Positions 1-11,250 are shown, numbered from the stretch's first letter. The stretch: DNA of 64,000 nt from Polytrichum commune (GCA_950295325.1 OX485806.1:52261169-52325168); one strand, 5' to 3'. The notes: generated by a model from the letters alone, not told the origin. Made by a program: numbers and translations.

Positions 1-620
1 ATAACTTTTGCTTATTAACTTAGATTCCTGCAAGCTTAAACATTCTGAAAACCTTAAAATCAGATCTACAACTGCCACAAATATTAAAACAACAACATAT
101 TTTTTCTTGCGGGTATGAGCTTACAAAGTCAGCTCTTATATTTTAGGAAGCAGCTGGGATACCTTCATTCAAATATTCATAACTCTCACTCCTTAAATCT
201 GATTGTGACAAACTTATACTTTTTAGAAAAACTGACAACAAGAACTATAATTCATTTAAATATCAAAGCAACTGGATCATTTCTCTTTTAATTATGCACT
301 TGCAAAAACAGTACTTATAGTTTGAGAGGCAGCTGAAACATCTTCATTAAAATACTCATAAATTTCACACATCAAATTAAATTCTAGCATGCTTATACAT
401 TCTAAAAAACTTACAACAAGACCTATAACGCACTTGAATACCAAATAAATTGAATGACTTTTCTTTTAGTTATGTATTTGCAAAGTCAGCGCTTGTAATT
501 TAAGAGGCAGTTAAGACAATTTCATTCAAACACTCATAATATTTGCTATCTAACTCTGATTCTAACAAGCTTACGTTTTTTGGAAAACTAACATAAAGGA
601 CTACATTCACTCAAAATCTG
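1..620. repeat. Diverged tandem repeat, ~178-bp period
   Basis: The phrase AAAGTCAGCTCTTATA and its variants recur at about 126, 303 and 482, spacing 177 and 179 bp. Each is followed by a conserved TTCATT...ATTCATAA block and then a CAAGCTTA...TTCTGAAAA-like block. About 3.5 units are visible and the array runs off the left edge of the window. The units are AT-rich and clearly diverged from each other. The monomer size is close to that of many plant nucleosome-sized satellites, but this piece is too short to call a centromeric array. Confidence 0.7.
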
Positions 621-974
621 AAGGCTAAATTATAATTTTTGTGTCCATTACATTCGCTTGAAAATGAAACAACTACTTAGGGGTGTGTTAAAAAATACAC
701 TACCTACTCTCAAGAATTCTACCTACAAGAATTCTAACTTATGACTATATTAAATAAATGAGGATGTTTCCTCCTTCTATTTAAAATTCTAGAGGGCTTC
801 GCCGTGCTAAATGAAAATTCGGAGAGATGATTGAAAGAGGAAGAGGGGGTTTTGATCACCTTTCAAATGAAGGGTTGGGCCCTTCTCCCTTCCGTTCACC
901 GAGGGGTCCCGTTTCTTGAACGGTAGCAACCAAGCCCTCGGTGATGAAAGGGGGGAAGGATGCCACCTCACACC
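621..974. other. Unassigned sequence left of solo LTR
   Basis: AT-rich sequence to about 780, then a GC-richer stretch up to the target duplication ACACC at 970-974. I recognise no gene or repeat here. The open frames on the minus strand run into the LTR and have no recognisable motif. Confidence 0.4.
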
Positions 975-1914
975 TGTTGCGCACCTCTCCATGAGGAGTG
1001 CCCGCAACACCATGGGCACAAGGGGGACCCCGGAGTGACACCCGGGACTTGTGACGCCATTGGTGAGAGGGACCAAGTGATCCTAAGGTGGGTGAGGGCC
1101 CCGGGCGTTTAGAACGCCTCCCACCCACAAAGACTAGGAGTCATGAGGGTAAAGCCATAAGCTATGAGTAGCTTATGGCGTCCCGATTCTAGAATGCTAA
1201 AGAACACCTCAATCTGAGGTGTGAGCTAGGAGATATGGCACTTTGAGTGGGATGCTGTCCCGGGACAGCGCCCTGGAACAGCAGGGGCCTGGGAGTGGCT
1301 CCCGGGACTGCAAAGGTTTAAACAGGCATAACTTCCTCAATACTTGCCCGAATTGGGCAAGTGAGGTGTCCATAGGGATCTACGTGAAATGTAGATGACG
1401 ATAGAGTGGTTGGTTGTTAGATTCAGAGACTGCATGTGGAAGTTATGAAGGTCTGAAGCTGCAGGGAGGCTTCTAGACCCGGCGGCTAAGGGAAAATGTC
1501 TACTTGGCCCCAACTCTTGGTAGAGAGACAAAAGGGATGTTGACGGTGGGGGAGGGGCCCCGCCAAAAGTCCTAGAGGCTTATATGGGTGAGGCGGCTTT
1601 GCCGACCGACCCCCCCGGAGCATACTTGGCAATGTGCTCCGGGTGGTTGTAGTGTTGTCCTAGCAACACTATGACCAAGTAGGGAGTGGACTTCCATGGA
1701 TGGAAGTCCACCTTAGCGATGGGTTACCTACTAAGGGGAAAGAGTCCCGAATGCATGTGTAGGAGGGTTTGGTGACCAAATATGGGATTGAAGGTCCGCG
1801 GTTTTGGGAGCTAACCATGCATGTGCGTGGGATGTGCAGGTTAGCGCTCCGGACACTTGCTAGAGTTGGAAAGCGATTGAGCTAAGTGGAGAAAAACTAG
1901 CAAGGGTCGCGACA
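975..1914 (+). mobile_element. Solo LTR of the window's Gypsy family (oldest copy), sense +
   Basis: The sequence begins TGTTGCGCACCTCTCC and ends GGGTCGCGACA. It aligns along its length with the LTRs at 3077, 6956, 13045, 20198, 26160 and 33481. It is bordered by a perfect 5-bp duplication, ACACC, at 970-974 and 1915-1919, so it is a complete solo LTR left by LTR-LTR recombination. It is the most diverged copy by eye (940 bp against 973-992 bp). No internal region is attached. Confidence 0.9.
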
Positions 1915-2607
1915 ACACCCCACTTGCTCAAGCCCTTAGGAAGGTTTTTCTATTTCCGTTTGAAATTCATTTTTGGTTGGCAAAGGTGGCAACATGGCCC
2001 CCTTGCCTTAGTTGGCAAAATCCCTTACGCTCGTAATTGTCACTTTTTTTTCTTTCTTGGCCGCTTCCGAAATTACTCTTGTTTTTTGCCGCTGCTTGAT
2101 TTTTGCTTGCTTGAATTAGTTGTTCCTAACTTAACCTACCTACTTACTAGCCCACTACTTTAACACTTCCGATTCGGGTAAAGAACATTTCCCTTTTACC
2201 CCTTTGGTTTCTAATTTCTACTTGCCCAAAAATTTTACCCCAAGGATAAAACACCCTTAGCCAACCTACCTTAATCTAAATGGATTTTTCGCTAAATTTT
2301 CCTATTACTAATCTAATGATTTTGCTAAAACACCTCAATTGTGAGCCAAATTGCCATTGGAGGCAATTTTGACGCTCTCATTCGCACTTTTACCCAACAC
2401 GGTGAAGAACGGATTATTATTTGAATTTGTGCAAAATGTTCAGATCCAAAGATGTGGGCAAGTGGGAGGCCTTAATACAAGAGAAATTCGACTCGCTTAT
2501 GGCCAACAATATGTAGGAATTGGCCAACCTTCCAAAGAATTGTAAGAGTGTAGGATGCAAATGAATGATCTATACCATGGGGAATGCATTGGGTGAAATT
2601 ATTAGGT
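1915..2607. other. Unassigned sequence between solo LTR and Copia remnant
   Basis: About 0.7 kb with pyrimidine-rich stretches (CTTTTTTTTCTTTC near 2042) and no recognisable coding motif. The short open frames on both strands show no family signature. Confidence 0.35.
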
Positions 2608-3076
2608 AGCAAAGGGATATTGTCAAGTGGCCGGAGTGGATTTCAATGAAATTTACCCCCATGACAAAATTTATCACCATCAATAGGAATGGCCATGGTT
2701 TGGGAGATCTACCAAATAGATGTAAATGCATGTTTTTTATGGAGTTTTGGAGATCTACATGGAAAAACCCGAGGTTTTTGAATAAGAATAGAAAGAAAAT
2801 CTTATGTGCAAACTCAAGAAAGCTTTGTACGGACTCAAACAAGTGCTGAGGGCGTGATACCACTACATAGACTCACTATTTATTAACGAAGGTTTTTGTA
2901 AGAGCCAAGCAAATGACTTGTTGTACTTCAAACAAACGGGTGGGAATTTGTTGGTGACAATCCTTTACGTGGATGATTTGATCATATTGGCAACCAGTGT
3001 AACATAATTAAACGAGCGCAAATTGGAGCTTGAGAAAGAATTTGAGATGAACAATATCAAATAATTGTATTATTGC
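2608..3076 (+). pseudogene. Copia-type reverse transcriptase remnant, 5' part
   Basis: Translation in shifting frames gives Ty1/Copia reverse-transcriptase signatures in the correct order. GVDFNEIY lies near 2635, KLKKALYGLKQ near 2810-2845, and the catalytic box YVDDLIIL at 2970-2990. The reading is broken by several stops and frameshifts, so it cannot be functional. The reading continues on the other side of the solo LTR at 3077-4051, which shows that the LTR element landed inside an older Copia copy. The left end of the Copia element is not recognisable. Confidence 0.85.
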
Positions 3077-4051
3077 TGTCGCGCATCTCTCCATGAGGAG
3101 TGGCCGAAACACCATGGGCACAAGGGGGACCCCGGAGTGACACCCGGGACTTGTGGCGCCGTTGGTGAGAGGGCCCAAGTGATCCTAGTGTGGGTGAGGG
3201 CCCCGGGCGTTGGGAACGCCTCCCACCCACGAAGACTAGGAGGCACAAGGGTAAGGCCATGAGTTATGCGTAGCTCATGGCGTGGTGATTCTAGAAAGCT
3301 CAAGAACACCTCAATCGGAGGTGTGAGCTAGGAGTTATGGCCATTTGAGTGGGGCGCTGTCCCGGGACAGCGCCCTGCTACAGCAGTGCCTGGGAGTGAT
3401 TCCCAGGACTGCCAAGGTTCAAACAGGCATAACTTCCTCACCACTTGCCCGAATGGGGCAAGTGAGGAGTCCATCGGCATTTACGTGAAGCGTAGATGAA
3501 GATGGAGTGGTTGTTTGTTATGATCAAACATCATACAAGGAAGTTATGATGGTCTGAAGCTGCTGGGGGGTTCTAGGCCCAGCAGCTAAGGGAAAATGTC
3601 CACTTGGCCCCAACTCTTGGTAGAGAGACAAGAGGTTGGTTGACGGTGGGGTAGGGGCCCCGCGTAGAGTCCTAGAGGCTTATATGGGTGAGGTGGTGTG
3701 GCCTCACCCACCCGAGGCCGAACGGCAAGGCCTCCATGGGCTTTGGCCTATTGTGAGGCCATAGTTGCCTAGTATGGTTCGGGTTGTTGTAGTGTTGCTC
3801 CGGCAACGCGATGATCAACATAGGATTGGACTTCCATGGATGGAAGTCCACATTGGGGAAATGGGTTACCGATGAAGGGGTGAGTCCCGAAAGCAAAGTA
3901 GGAGGGTTGGTTCCCTCCTATGAACTATTGGTCCGGGGTTAGAGGAGCTAACCATTAGCATGGCGGTATGCGAAGGGTTAGCCACTCGTAACCTTTGCTA
4001 GAATTGAAAATTGGCAAGATGGTCAAGGGGGGGCTAGCAAGGGTTGCGACA
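3077..4051 (+). mobile_element. Solo LTR of the Gypsy family, inserted in Copia, sense +
   Basis: TGTCGCGCATCTCTCC to GGGTTGCGACA, 975 bp, with a perfect duplication ATTGC at 3072-3076 and 4052-4056. It is the clearest copy for viewing the LTR hairpins. Inverted pairs lie at 3257-3280, 3306-3324, 3352-3375, 3437-3468, 3478-3498, 3558-3587, 3686-3709, 3791-3809, 3828-3849, 3899-3920 and 3947-3982. There is no internal region, so this is a solo LTR. The surrounding Copia reading frame resumes right after it. Confidence 0.95.
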
Positions 4052-4540
4052 ATTGCCTACAAGTGGACTTTGAATATAATAGTGAAGCCCGTACCATCAC
4101 CATGAACCAAAGGAGCTATGTCAAGGAGGTTTTCAAGCATTTTAACATGAAAGTATGAGGACTAGTCAAAATTCCGTTTGATGCAAATTAAAAATTGTTA
4201 ATACTTTTGGATGAAGAATTTGGGAATGTGCAAATGGAAGGTGTTCCATACAAGGTTGGGTAGGATCTTTCATGTATCTAATGGTGGCCGCAAGGGCCAA
4301 TTTTGCATTTGCAATTAATACGGCGAGTACGGTGAGCCAATTCATGTTAAATGCTGGTATACTATATTGGATGGCCATAAAATGCATCATGAGTTATTTG
4401 AAAGGCACATTGGACTTCAAATTATGCCTTAAAGGCAAGGATATTGCCTCTAGAGGATATTGTGATACGAATTGGATGGGGGATCCAAATGATCGACATG
4501 TTTTTTGTTGGCGTTGGAGTCCTTTTGTTGGCGATGTTAT
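4052..4540 (+). pseudogene. Copia reverse transcriptase / RNase H remnant, 3' part
   Basis: Continues the Copia reading from 3076. Recognisable segments are the thumb (TMNQRSYVKEVFKHFNM, about 4100-4150), the connection (YLKGTLDFKLCLKGKD, 4395-4445) and the start of RNase H (GYCDTNWMGDPNDRHVF, 4455-4505). An in-frame TGA follows near 4157, and similarity stops at about 4540. Related fragments lie at 32285-32900 and 33035-34745, so one Copia family left at least three pieces in this window. Confidence 0.85.
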
Positions 4541-5909
4541 GGATGTCACAGCTTCCACAGGTTTGTTTATGTTTTTAATTTTTAATTTTCTTTCTTGATG
4601 ATATATCTTTTTTGTGATGTGTAGGCGCCTCAATCCATGCTCTTGTAAAAATGGGTGCCATTTTGTTGCTTACAAAGTAGATGGTATTTTATATCAAAGA
4701 GACTTAGAACTGCTTTGTGTTGGTTTTTTTTATAACAACTGTTTTGAAAGGATGATGACAAAGAACCTCCCCAAAAGGTCGCAATAAAATTTGGTTTGAG
4801 TCCGCAAATATGGCCTCAACATCATTTTCATCAATTCAAGTGTTCCAATTTTCATTATATCTATGGTGTTTGTGCATAGTGTTGGCATGGTATCGGTGGC
4901 AAATCTTTGGAAGATGCTAATGTGTGAGCAATGAGCGTGCATTTATGAGCAGTGCCAAAAGGAAAATATTAGAAAATACACCCATTTATATCCTATATTT
5001 GTGGTATTTTGGTATAAATGAAAATAATAATTTTATAATGATATGAATGTGGAAATATAATAATGTGTAATTAACCTAATGAAAACCTTATTCTACTTTT
5101 GCAATCACAATCTGCAAGATTGAAAATGAATTTCAATAGTTTTATTAAATTTAACAAATAATTCTTCATAATTAATCTAAAAACTATTCCAATTATTGAG
5201 CAGGCTTTAAACAATATTTCTAGTATTCACATAAATTTGATAAATGAATTGATAGAGCCATTATAGACAAAATATTCCCATATTTTTGGAAACAGATGGT
5301 AACTTAAAAACAATTTCTCTCACTCATTGTAAATATAGGCCAATAAATTAAATAACATCACATAAATCCAAGTATTGAGCTCAAATTTATTGTTTTATTA
5401 CTATAATTTTAGATATAATATTAAGTATGAAAATGGGAAATTTTTATACAATCTAAATTCCAACCCAATAATATTTAATCCAATAAAATATAGAGAGAAT
5501 GGTATTTGTGAACTATCTAAATGCCCCCATTGTCTTCCAATTGCTTTTAAATTGAACAATACCTGAAATGTGTATTCATCTAAAATTTGAACCATTGCAA
5601 CCAAATCGATTGTGGATTCAATCACAATTAAAATTTATGATCAAAACAATGAATACGACCTCACCTCAATGACAATACTCTTTGTCATGTGCTAGATTAA
5701 CAACAAGGAGTAATTTTTTGGACCCCTTCGTATGAATATAGCAATTTTTTTTCCTTCCACCATTTCCTCAAATAATCAATTTTTTGTCCTCAATGGGTGT
5801 CAACATTGTTTTTATTGTGAAATCGCACCACCTCATCAGATTTTGTATTGTGAAAGCACGCCACCTCATCAAATAAGATTTTTTAAACTTCAATAGAGTT
5901 CTAAGGACT
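4541..5909. other. AT-rich intergenic sequence
   Basis: About 1.4 kb of AT-rich sequence. The open frames here are short, low-complexity and without motifs. I see nothing to annotate. Confidence 0.5.
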
Positions 5910-6150
5910 GTTCAAATAAAATCTCTTCAATTCAAATGCATTTTACGCTCTTAAAGAATCTTCTCAAAATTCAAGCCTATCAAGTCGTGTGCTATTAGAG
6001 TTTAAACACCTTCGAAGTTCTCAAAGAATCTCTTAAACTCTCATAACCTTCAAGTCAAATGATTTAAAGTCTAAATACCTTCATATATCTCAAATGAATT
6101 TCTCAACACTCAAGTTTCTCAAGTCATGTGCTATTGGAGTCTAAATGGGA
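5910..6150. repeat. ~70-bp tandem repeat, about 3 copies
   Basis: CAAGTCGTGTGCTATTAGAG at 5981, CAAGTCAAATGATTTAAAG at 6051 and CAAGTCATGTGCTATTGG at 6120 are spaced 70 and 69 bp. They are joined by similar TCTCAAAGAATCTC and CTCAAACTCTC blocks. The copies are diverged and the array is short. Confidence 0.6.
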
Positions 6151-6559
6151 AACTTAGTAGTGTGAGCGGAGAGCGGAGAACGGAAAAACAATTTTTTTGA
6201 CTTTGTTGGGTAATTTTAGGACAAGTAATGCTTATTTCCGTGGAATTTATAGATAGTTTGAATTCAATTTGTTGGAAAGGCACCCCATTCCCGTGGAGAT
6301 AATAACCCAACCAAGTTCGAGGAACAAACGGAACCTTAAGGCGTGGAATAATGTATTTGTTATCAAAGATCTTATAGTTTAGGTTTCAAATGGTTTCATA
6401 TTAAATTAGAGCTGACGTCAGCAATTGAAATCAAACATCAACATATGATGAAGAAATAGTTGAATGGGGTTTGCAAAAGGTACATGGAAATTCAACAAAT
6501 GAACTTAGAAAAAACTTAAACTTAAACAATACATATGGGATAGAGATTCCAAATGCACG
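6151..6559. other. Unassigned sequence
   Basis: About 0.4 kb. I see no repeat or coding signal, although it may be the 3' flank of the minus-strand methyltransferase-like gene that follows. Confidence 0.35.
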
Positions 6560-6955
6560 AGGCGTAGTCAACTACTTGGACTACCATGTCTATCAATATC
6601 CTTGCCCTGCTTGGCCTTTATGTCTAGGAAATCCAATACTAGGTTGTTGAAAGGGCGGGTGCGACTAGGAGGTGGGGACGGAGCAATTGTTAAAAGATTG
6701 GCAAGCTCAGCAGTATACGAAGGGAGCTCCAACGTCTTCGAAGGACTCGAACACATGCCTCGACAAAAAACTGCGTTCTCCCCTGACACTCTGAACCCCC
6801 AAGCAAGAAGATGGGAAAATGACATCAAGGTAAACATGGAAAAACACAGAAAACAAACTTACGCACAAAGAAAACCGAATGCGCGTTTGGTCATCTTTTG
6901 AGGCGGATCAAAAATAGATGTAGACGGTGGGACAACTGAGCGGGAAGTACGCGCA
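6560..6955 (-). pseudogene. 3' part of methyltransferase-like degenerate gene (split by Gypsy copy 1)
   Basis: This is the downstream continuation of the gene at 14018-16011, separated by the retrotransposon at 6956-14017. Reading on the minus strand across the 5-bp duplication, one frame stays open to about 6865. It ends at a good splice donor (TTTGTGC then GTAAGT). A plausible acceptor (GGGGGTTCAG) lies near 6792 and leads into an open frame ending at a stop near 6568, with the segment YTAELANLLTIAPSPPP. The 3' exon does not match a family I know. The link to the upstream exons rests on colinearity and the target duplication. Confidence 0.5.
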
Positions 6956-7928
6956 TGTCGCAACCCTTGCTAACCCCCTTAGCAATCTTGCCAATTTTCA
7001 AGTCTAGCAAAGGTTACGAGCGTTAACCATTCGCATTCCGCCATGCTAATGGTTAGCTCCTCCTACCCCGGACCTTATAGTTCATAGGAGGGAACCAACC
7101 CTCCTACTTTGCTTTAGGGACTCACCCCTTAATCGGTAACCCATTCCTAGATGTGGACTTCCATCCATGGAAGTCCAATCCCATGTTGATCATCGCGTTG
7201 CCGGAGCAACACTACAACAACCCGAACCATACTAAGCAACTATGGCCTCACATTGGGCCAATGCCCATGGAGGCCGTGCCGTTCGGCCTCGGGTGGGTGA
7301 GGCCACACCACCTCACCCATATAAGCCTCTAGGACTCTACACGGAGCCCCTACCCCACCGCCAACCAACCTCTTGTCTCTCTACCAAGAGTTGGGGCCAA
7401 GTGGACATTTTCCCTTAGCTGCTGGGCCTAGAACCCCCCCAGCAGCTTCACACCGTCATAACTTCCTTGTATGATGTCTGATCATAACAACCAACCACTC
7501 CATCTTCATCTACGCTTCACGTAGATGCCGATGGACTCCTCACTTGCCCCATTCGGGCAAGTCTTGAGGAAGTTATGCCTGTTTGAACCTTGGCAGTCCC
7601 GGGAATCACTCCCAGGCACTGCTGTACCAGGGCGCTGTCCCGGGACAGCACCCCACTCAAATGGCCATAACTCCTAGCTCACACCTCCGATTGAGGTGTT
7701 CTTGAGCATTCTAGAATCACCACGCCATGAGCTACGCATAGCTCATGGCCTCACCCTCATGCCTCCTAGTCTTTGTGGGTGGGAGGTGTTCCCAACGCCC
7801 GGGGCCCTCACCCACACTAGGATCACTTGGGCCCTCTCACCAACGGCGCCACAAGTCCCGGGTGTCACTCCAGGGTCCCCCTTGTGCCCATGGTGTTTCG
7901 GCCACTCCTCATGGAGAGGTGCGCGACA
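6956..7928 (-). repeat. 3' LTR of Gypsy copy 1
   Basis: 973 bp, TG...CA ends. On the minus strand it begins TGTCGCGCACCTCTCC and ends GGGTTGCGACA. It is nearly identical to 13045-14017; a T/C difference near 7022 is the only one I noticed. It contains the same series of short hairpins as the solo LTRs. Confidence 0.95.
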
Positions 7929-7940
7929 CTCACCCCCACC
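7929..7940 (-). other. Polypurine tract of Gypsy copy 1
   Basis: On the minus strand GGTGGGGGTGAG lies directly against the 3' LTR, the position expected for the plus-strand DNA primer of an LTR retrotransposon. The same tract is found in copy 2 at 21190-21201. Confidence 0.85.
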
Positions 7941-8754
7941 AAACGGAGTCGATGCCCTCATCGACTATACTCGTAGTCGGCACACCAATTCTCAAGTTGC
8001 CATCCTCTATGGTGCGGCATTGTGTTTACCTTAGGGCGCGACCCCCACAATGCATCTTCAAATTTGGCATGGTCCCAAAGGTGTCGTTCCTAGGTGGTCC
8101 GTTTGCGACCTTGGATCTCTCATCCAAGGACCTAACCTATACTAGACCCACCTACTTTGGGACTCACTTGGGTTGCCCCTCCTTTGGGGCCTCCCCCGTT
8201 AGGCTCCACTAGCCTAACATGACACATCGAGGCGAGACCTCAACGCTTCCACTAAGTTGTCTCGGTTGCAACTCCGAGATGGCTTTCCATTGTTAAGCCA
8301 CGCCTCGATCGCACGGGGGTGATGCCAAGTCCCGCCCGACTCGGTTCCCACTTTGCTCTTTCGAGACATGGGTTCATGACTCCCATGCGCCAACTCTCGT
8401 TAGCTCGCGGGTAGCACTTTTATGAGCACGCGCCATCACCTTGTCCCCGCCCGGACAAGCCCACAACTAAGAAGTTTCTTGGTTTTATCCAAGGCCCCTC
8501 CAAGCCATGGCCCCCAATTACTCGGCTTACCCAACCTAGTTTGGCATGTCTATTCCCCCTCTTCCATTAACCAAACACAAGTACAAGACTAGGACCTCAT
8601 CTCATACTTTTCTCTTTGCACCACTAAAGTTTGGACTTTATTCCCTCAAGCCAAAGAACAAGTTCATGTTGTGGAGTAATTAACCTCGAAGGTAAGTATG
8701 CTACTAGCGTCTCTCCCCCACTAAAGGAGATTGATGTCCTCATCAATGCCTACG
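7941..8754 (-). other. 3' untranslated part of Gypsy copy 1
   Basis: About 0.8 kb between the chromodomain-like segment and the polypurine tract. It is moderately GC-rich with no recognisable coding. It is almost unchanged in copy 2 (21202-22015), so it belongs to the family. The open frames here are not protein-like. Confidence 0.6.
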
Positions 8755-9173
8755 CTTCATTTTATTGGAATCCTTAGCCTTAGTTTCTCCAAAGTGCTTC
8801 ACCAATTCATTGGTGTTCACCATGTCTCTTGCCGCCACCCAAGCGGTTTCTTTCTCATGGTATCCCCACCATTTCACCAAGTACTCCTTTGTACATTTTC
8901 TTTCATTTTCACTTGGGCTTCCTACACTTGAGGATGCCCTCCTACCTCATGTTCCAAATGACCTCCACAAGGTCGGGACGTGGCCTAATCACTTGCTTGT
9001 GTTCGGGCCACAAGGTGTCGTCCTAAAATGACTTTCGTAATGAGACATGAAATGTCGGATGCACTTTGATCTCGGGCGGTAATTCCAACTTATACATGTC
9101 CTTGAACACTTGTTCCACAATGGAAAACGAAGCTCCAATTTTGGACATGAACTCTTGGAATGAGGCCTTCCGG
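8755..9173 (-). pseudogene. Integrase C-terminus and chromodomain-like segment, Gypsy copy 1
   Basis: Minus-strand translation gives an integrase C-terminal signature (KLELPPEIKVHPTFHVSL, about 9050-9105), then a charged linker. It ends in a chromodomain-like core, KEYLVKWWGYHEKETAWV, at about 8855-8910. This combination marks the chromovirus branch of Gypsy elements, where the chromodomain steers integration through histone marks. The reading needs frame changes in the linker, so it is degenerate. The usual aromatic cage residue after the WE/TW motif is replaced (TAWVAARDM). Confidence 0.65.
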
Positions 9174-9929
9174 CTAAGTGAAGTTGTTCACATTCAACAA
9201 CGCCTTTTGGCCCACCTCATTCTCCACGTCGCGTCTTCCGGCATTGACTTGCACTCCGTAGCACCTTCGGGCTTTCTCCACCAACAACTTGGTCATCTCC
9301 AAGACTTGTTCACGCTTCTTGGCCAAGTCCTCACCATCTTGGTTGAACTCTAGTGTTGAATGTGCCCCCTCGAGAGCTAGGTTAATAGGTTGGAGCGCAT
9401 CCACTCCATAAGCCACCACCAAAGACCACCCCTTGGTAGCCAAGTGCGTGGCTACATTGCAATTACACTCCGCTCGACCCACATAGTCCGCCCAATCTCT
9501 TTGGTCCGCCCCCACCAAGTTCCTCAAGTATTGCTTCAAGACTCCATTCACACGTTCCGCTTTCCCATCCATTTGGGAATGCAAGGCCGTGCTAAACCTT
9601 AGTTTCATTCCGACCTCCTTAGAGAAATGCATTGAAAATGCACTTGTGAACTTTGGATCTTGATCCCACACAATCACTCTTGGCAACCCGTGGTGCCTCA
9701 ACCATCTTTTGAGAAAAGGCTATGCGGTCTCCAACGCGGTGGCGGTTCCCACAATCAGCACCATGTGTGCCAACTTGGCAAACCGCCCTACCATCAACAA
9801 GATGGCATCATACCCATGTGACTCCGGCAAACTTGTAATCAAGTCCATACACATACTATGCCATGGCTCCAACGGGATAAGCAACGGTTGCAAGAAGCCG
9901 TCTTGCTTTTGGTAAGAGGCTCGGTTCAC
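9174..9929 (-). pseudogene. Gypsy integrase catalytic core, one in-frame TAG, copy 1
   Basis: The integrase core inserts retroelement cDNA. The triad is visible: the first Asp in MDLITSLPESHGYD (about 9835-9880), the second in VIVWDQDPKFTS (about 9640-9675) and the Glu in MDGKAERVNGVLK (about 9530-9570). The two open segments are in the same frame and are separated only by a TAG at 9720-9722. Copy 2 carries the same TAG, so the lesion predates both insertions. The catalytic residues themselves look intact. Confidence 0.85.
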
Positions 9930-10557
9930 TTGGCACTTTAATTCAAGCCTTCACAAAGTGGGTTATATCCTCCTTTATGCACCGCCAATGGTACCTCTTT
10001 GACACCATTCTATGGTGGTTTTTTCTTTCTCCTCTATGGCCGGCAATAGGACAATCACATTCTTCCTTCTAAATGGATAGCCTCAACTTGCCTTGTGGCA
10101 CATACACCCGACTTTGCTTGCACTTGAACAATCCGTCCACCAACTTAACCTCTTAGAGCACCTTGCTCTTGCGAAGCTGACCTAAAAGCATTTGTGCTTC
10201 GGGGTAGTTAATTTACCCCTCCCGTATCTTGCATCACAAGTTTCCCTCACCGGCACACATTAGCCACAAGGTTTGGATGGTTCTCATTGCTTGGAACTCT
10301 TCCCGTCTACTTAGCGCATCCGGCACCACATTTCCACGGTCCGGTTTGTGGACCAAATCCACCTTCATAAGCGCCAAACTATATATCATGCCACCGCAAT
10401 GACTTGGCGCTCACTTGCGCTTGTATGTCAAAATACTTTTAGGACACATTGTCCATGTAGACCTTTGCTTTGTGCGACCTCAAATAATGTCGCCACATCT
10501 TCAAGCAATGCACTACGGCAAAGAAGTTCTTTGTCATGAGTTGGTTGTCCTCTTTGA
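9930..10557 (-). pseudogene. RNase H C-terminal part and HHCC finger, Gypsy copy 1
   Basis: The minus strand carries scattered pieces of the RNase H tail and of the pre-integrase zinc-binding region. VDLVHKP lies near 10345-10365 and the segment KCKQSRVYVPQGKLRL near 10085-10130. Several stops and frame changes interrupt the reading. The copy-2 equivalent (23191-23815) reads somewhat better. Confidence 0.6.
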
Positions 10558-11250
10558 CAACCATCGAGCCTCAAGCCCCCATATGCAATGCCCATCCATC
10601 TTACATTAACAATCCACCATTGGCAAAGTTACTCGCCCCCGTATGCACCTCAAAAGGTTTGTCAAACTCCACGAACTTGAGCACGGGCGGCAAAGAGAAC
10701 TTGCTCTTAAGCCCCCTAAAGACTTGGTGACAAGGCTAGTCCCACTCTTGGGATAGCCATTTCTTTGACAAGTCGGACAAGGTCGGCCAACCATCGAGCT
10801 TCATGCTCCCATATGCAATGGCCATGTTTTTTTTACATCAACATCCGCCAATGGTAAAGTCACTCGCCCCCGTATGCACCTCAAAAGGTTTGGCAAACTC
10901 CGCAAGCTTGAGCACGGGCGGCAAAGACAACTTGCTCTTAAGCTCCCCAATGGCTTGGTGGCACGGCTCATCCCACTCTTGGGATAGCCATTTCTTGCAC
11001 AAGCCAGATAAGGTTCGACAACCATGGAGCTTAATGCTCTCATAAGCAATGGTCATTTATTTTGGATCAACATCCGCCAATGGTAAAGTCCTTCGCCTCC
11101 ATGTGCACCTCAAAATACTTATGAAAACCCGGAAACTTAACCACATCTTGTGAAGGGAACTTGCTCTTGAACTTCCCAAAGGCTTGATGACCAGGCTCAT
11201 CCCACTTTTGGGATAGCTATTTCCTCAATAAGTTGAGTAAGGTCTTAGCA
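10558..11250 (-). repeat. ~230-bp tandem triplication of RT-connection/RNase H module, copy 1
   Basis: The block that begins CAACCATCGAGC on the plus strand recurs at 10558, 10788 and 11019, and degenerates at 11249 (periods 230, 231 and 230 bp). On the minus strand each unit encodes the same piece: KKWLSQEWDEPCHQA, then LKSK...PPVLK, then FEVHTGASDF. A normal Gypsy polyprotein has this piece once. The RNase H motif usually reads TDAS; here it is TGAS, so the first catalytic Asp is lost. Copy 2 has the same triplication at 23816-24511, so it is a family trait. Confidence 0.85.

Noticed and set aside
7696-8212. Recurrent open frames of 65-155 codons inside every LTR copy (also near 807-1128, 3057-3309, 13785-14118, 20957-21473, 26919-27188, 34222-34489)
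   Set aside because: They repeat because the LTR repeats. Two or three frames on both strands are open at once in a GC-rich stretch, with no codon-level conservation or motif.
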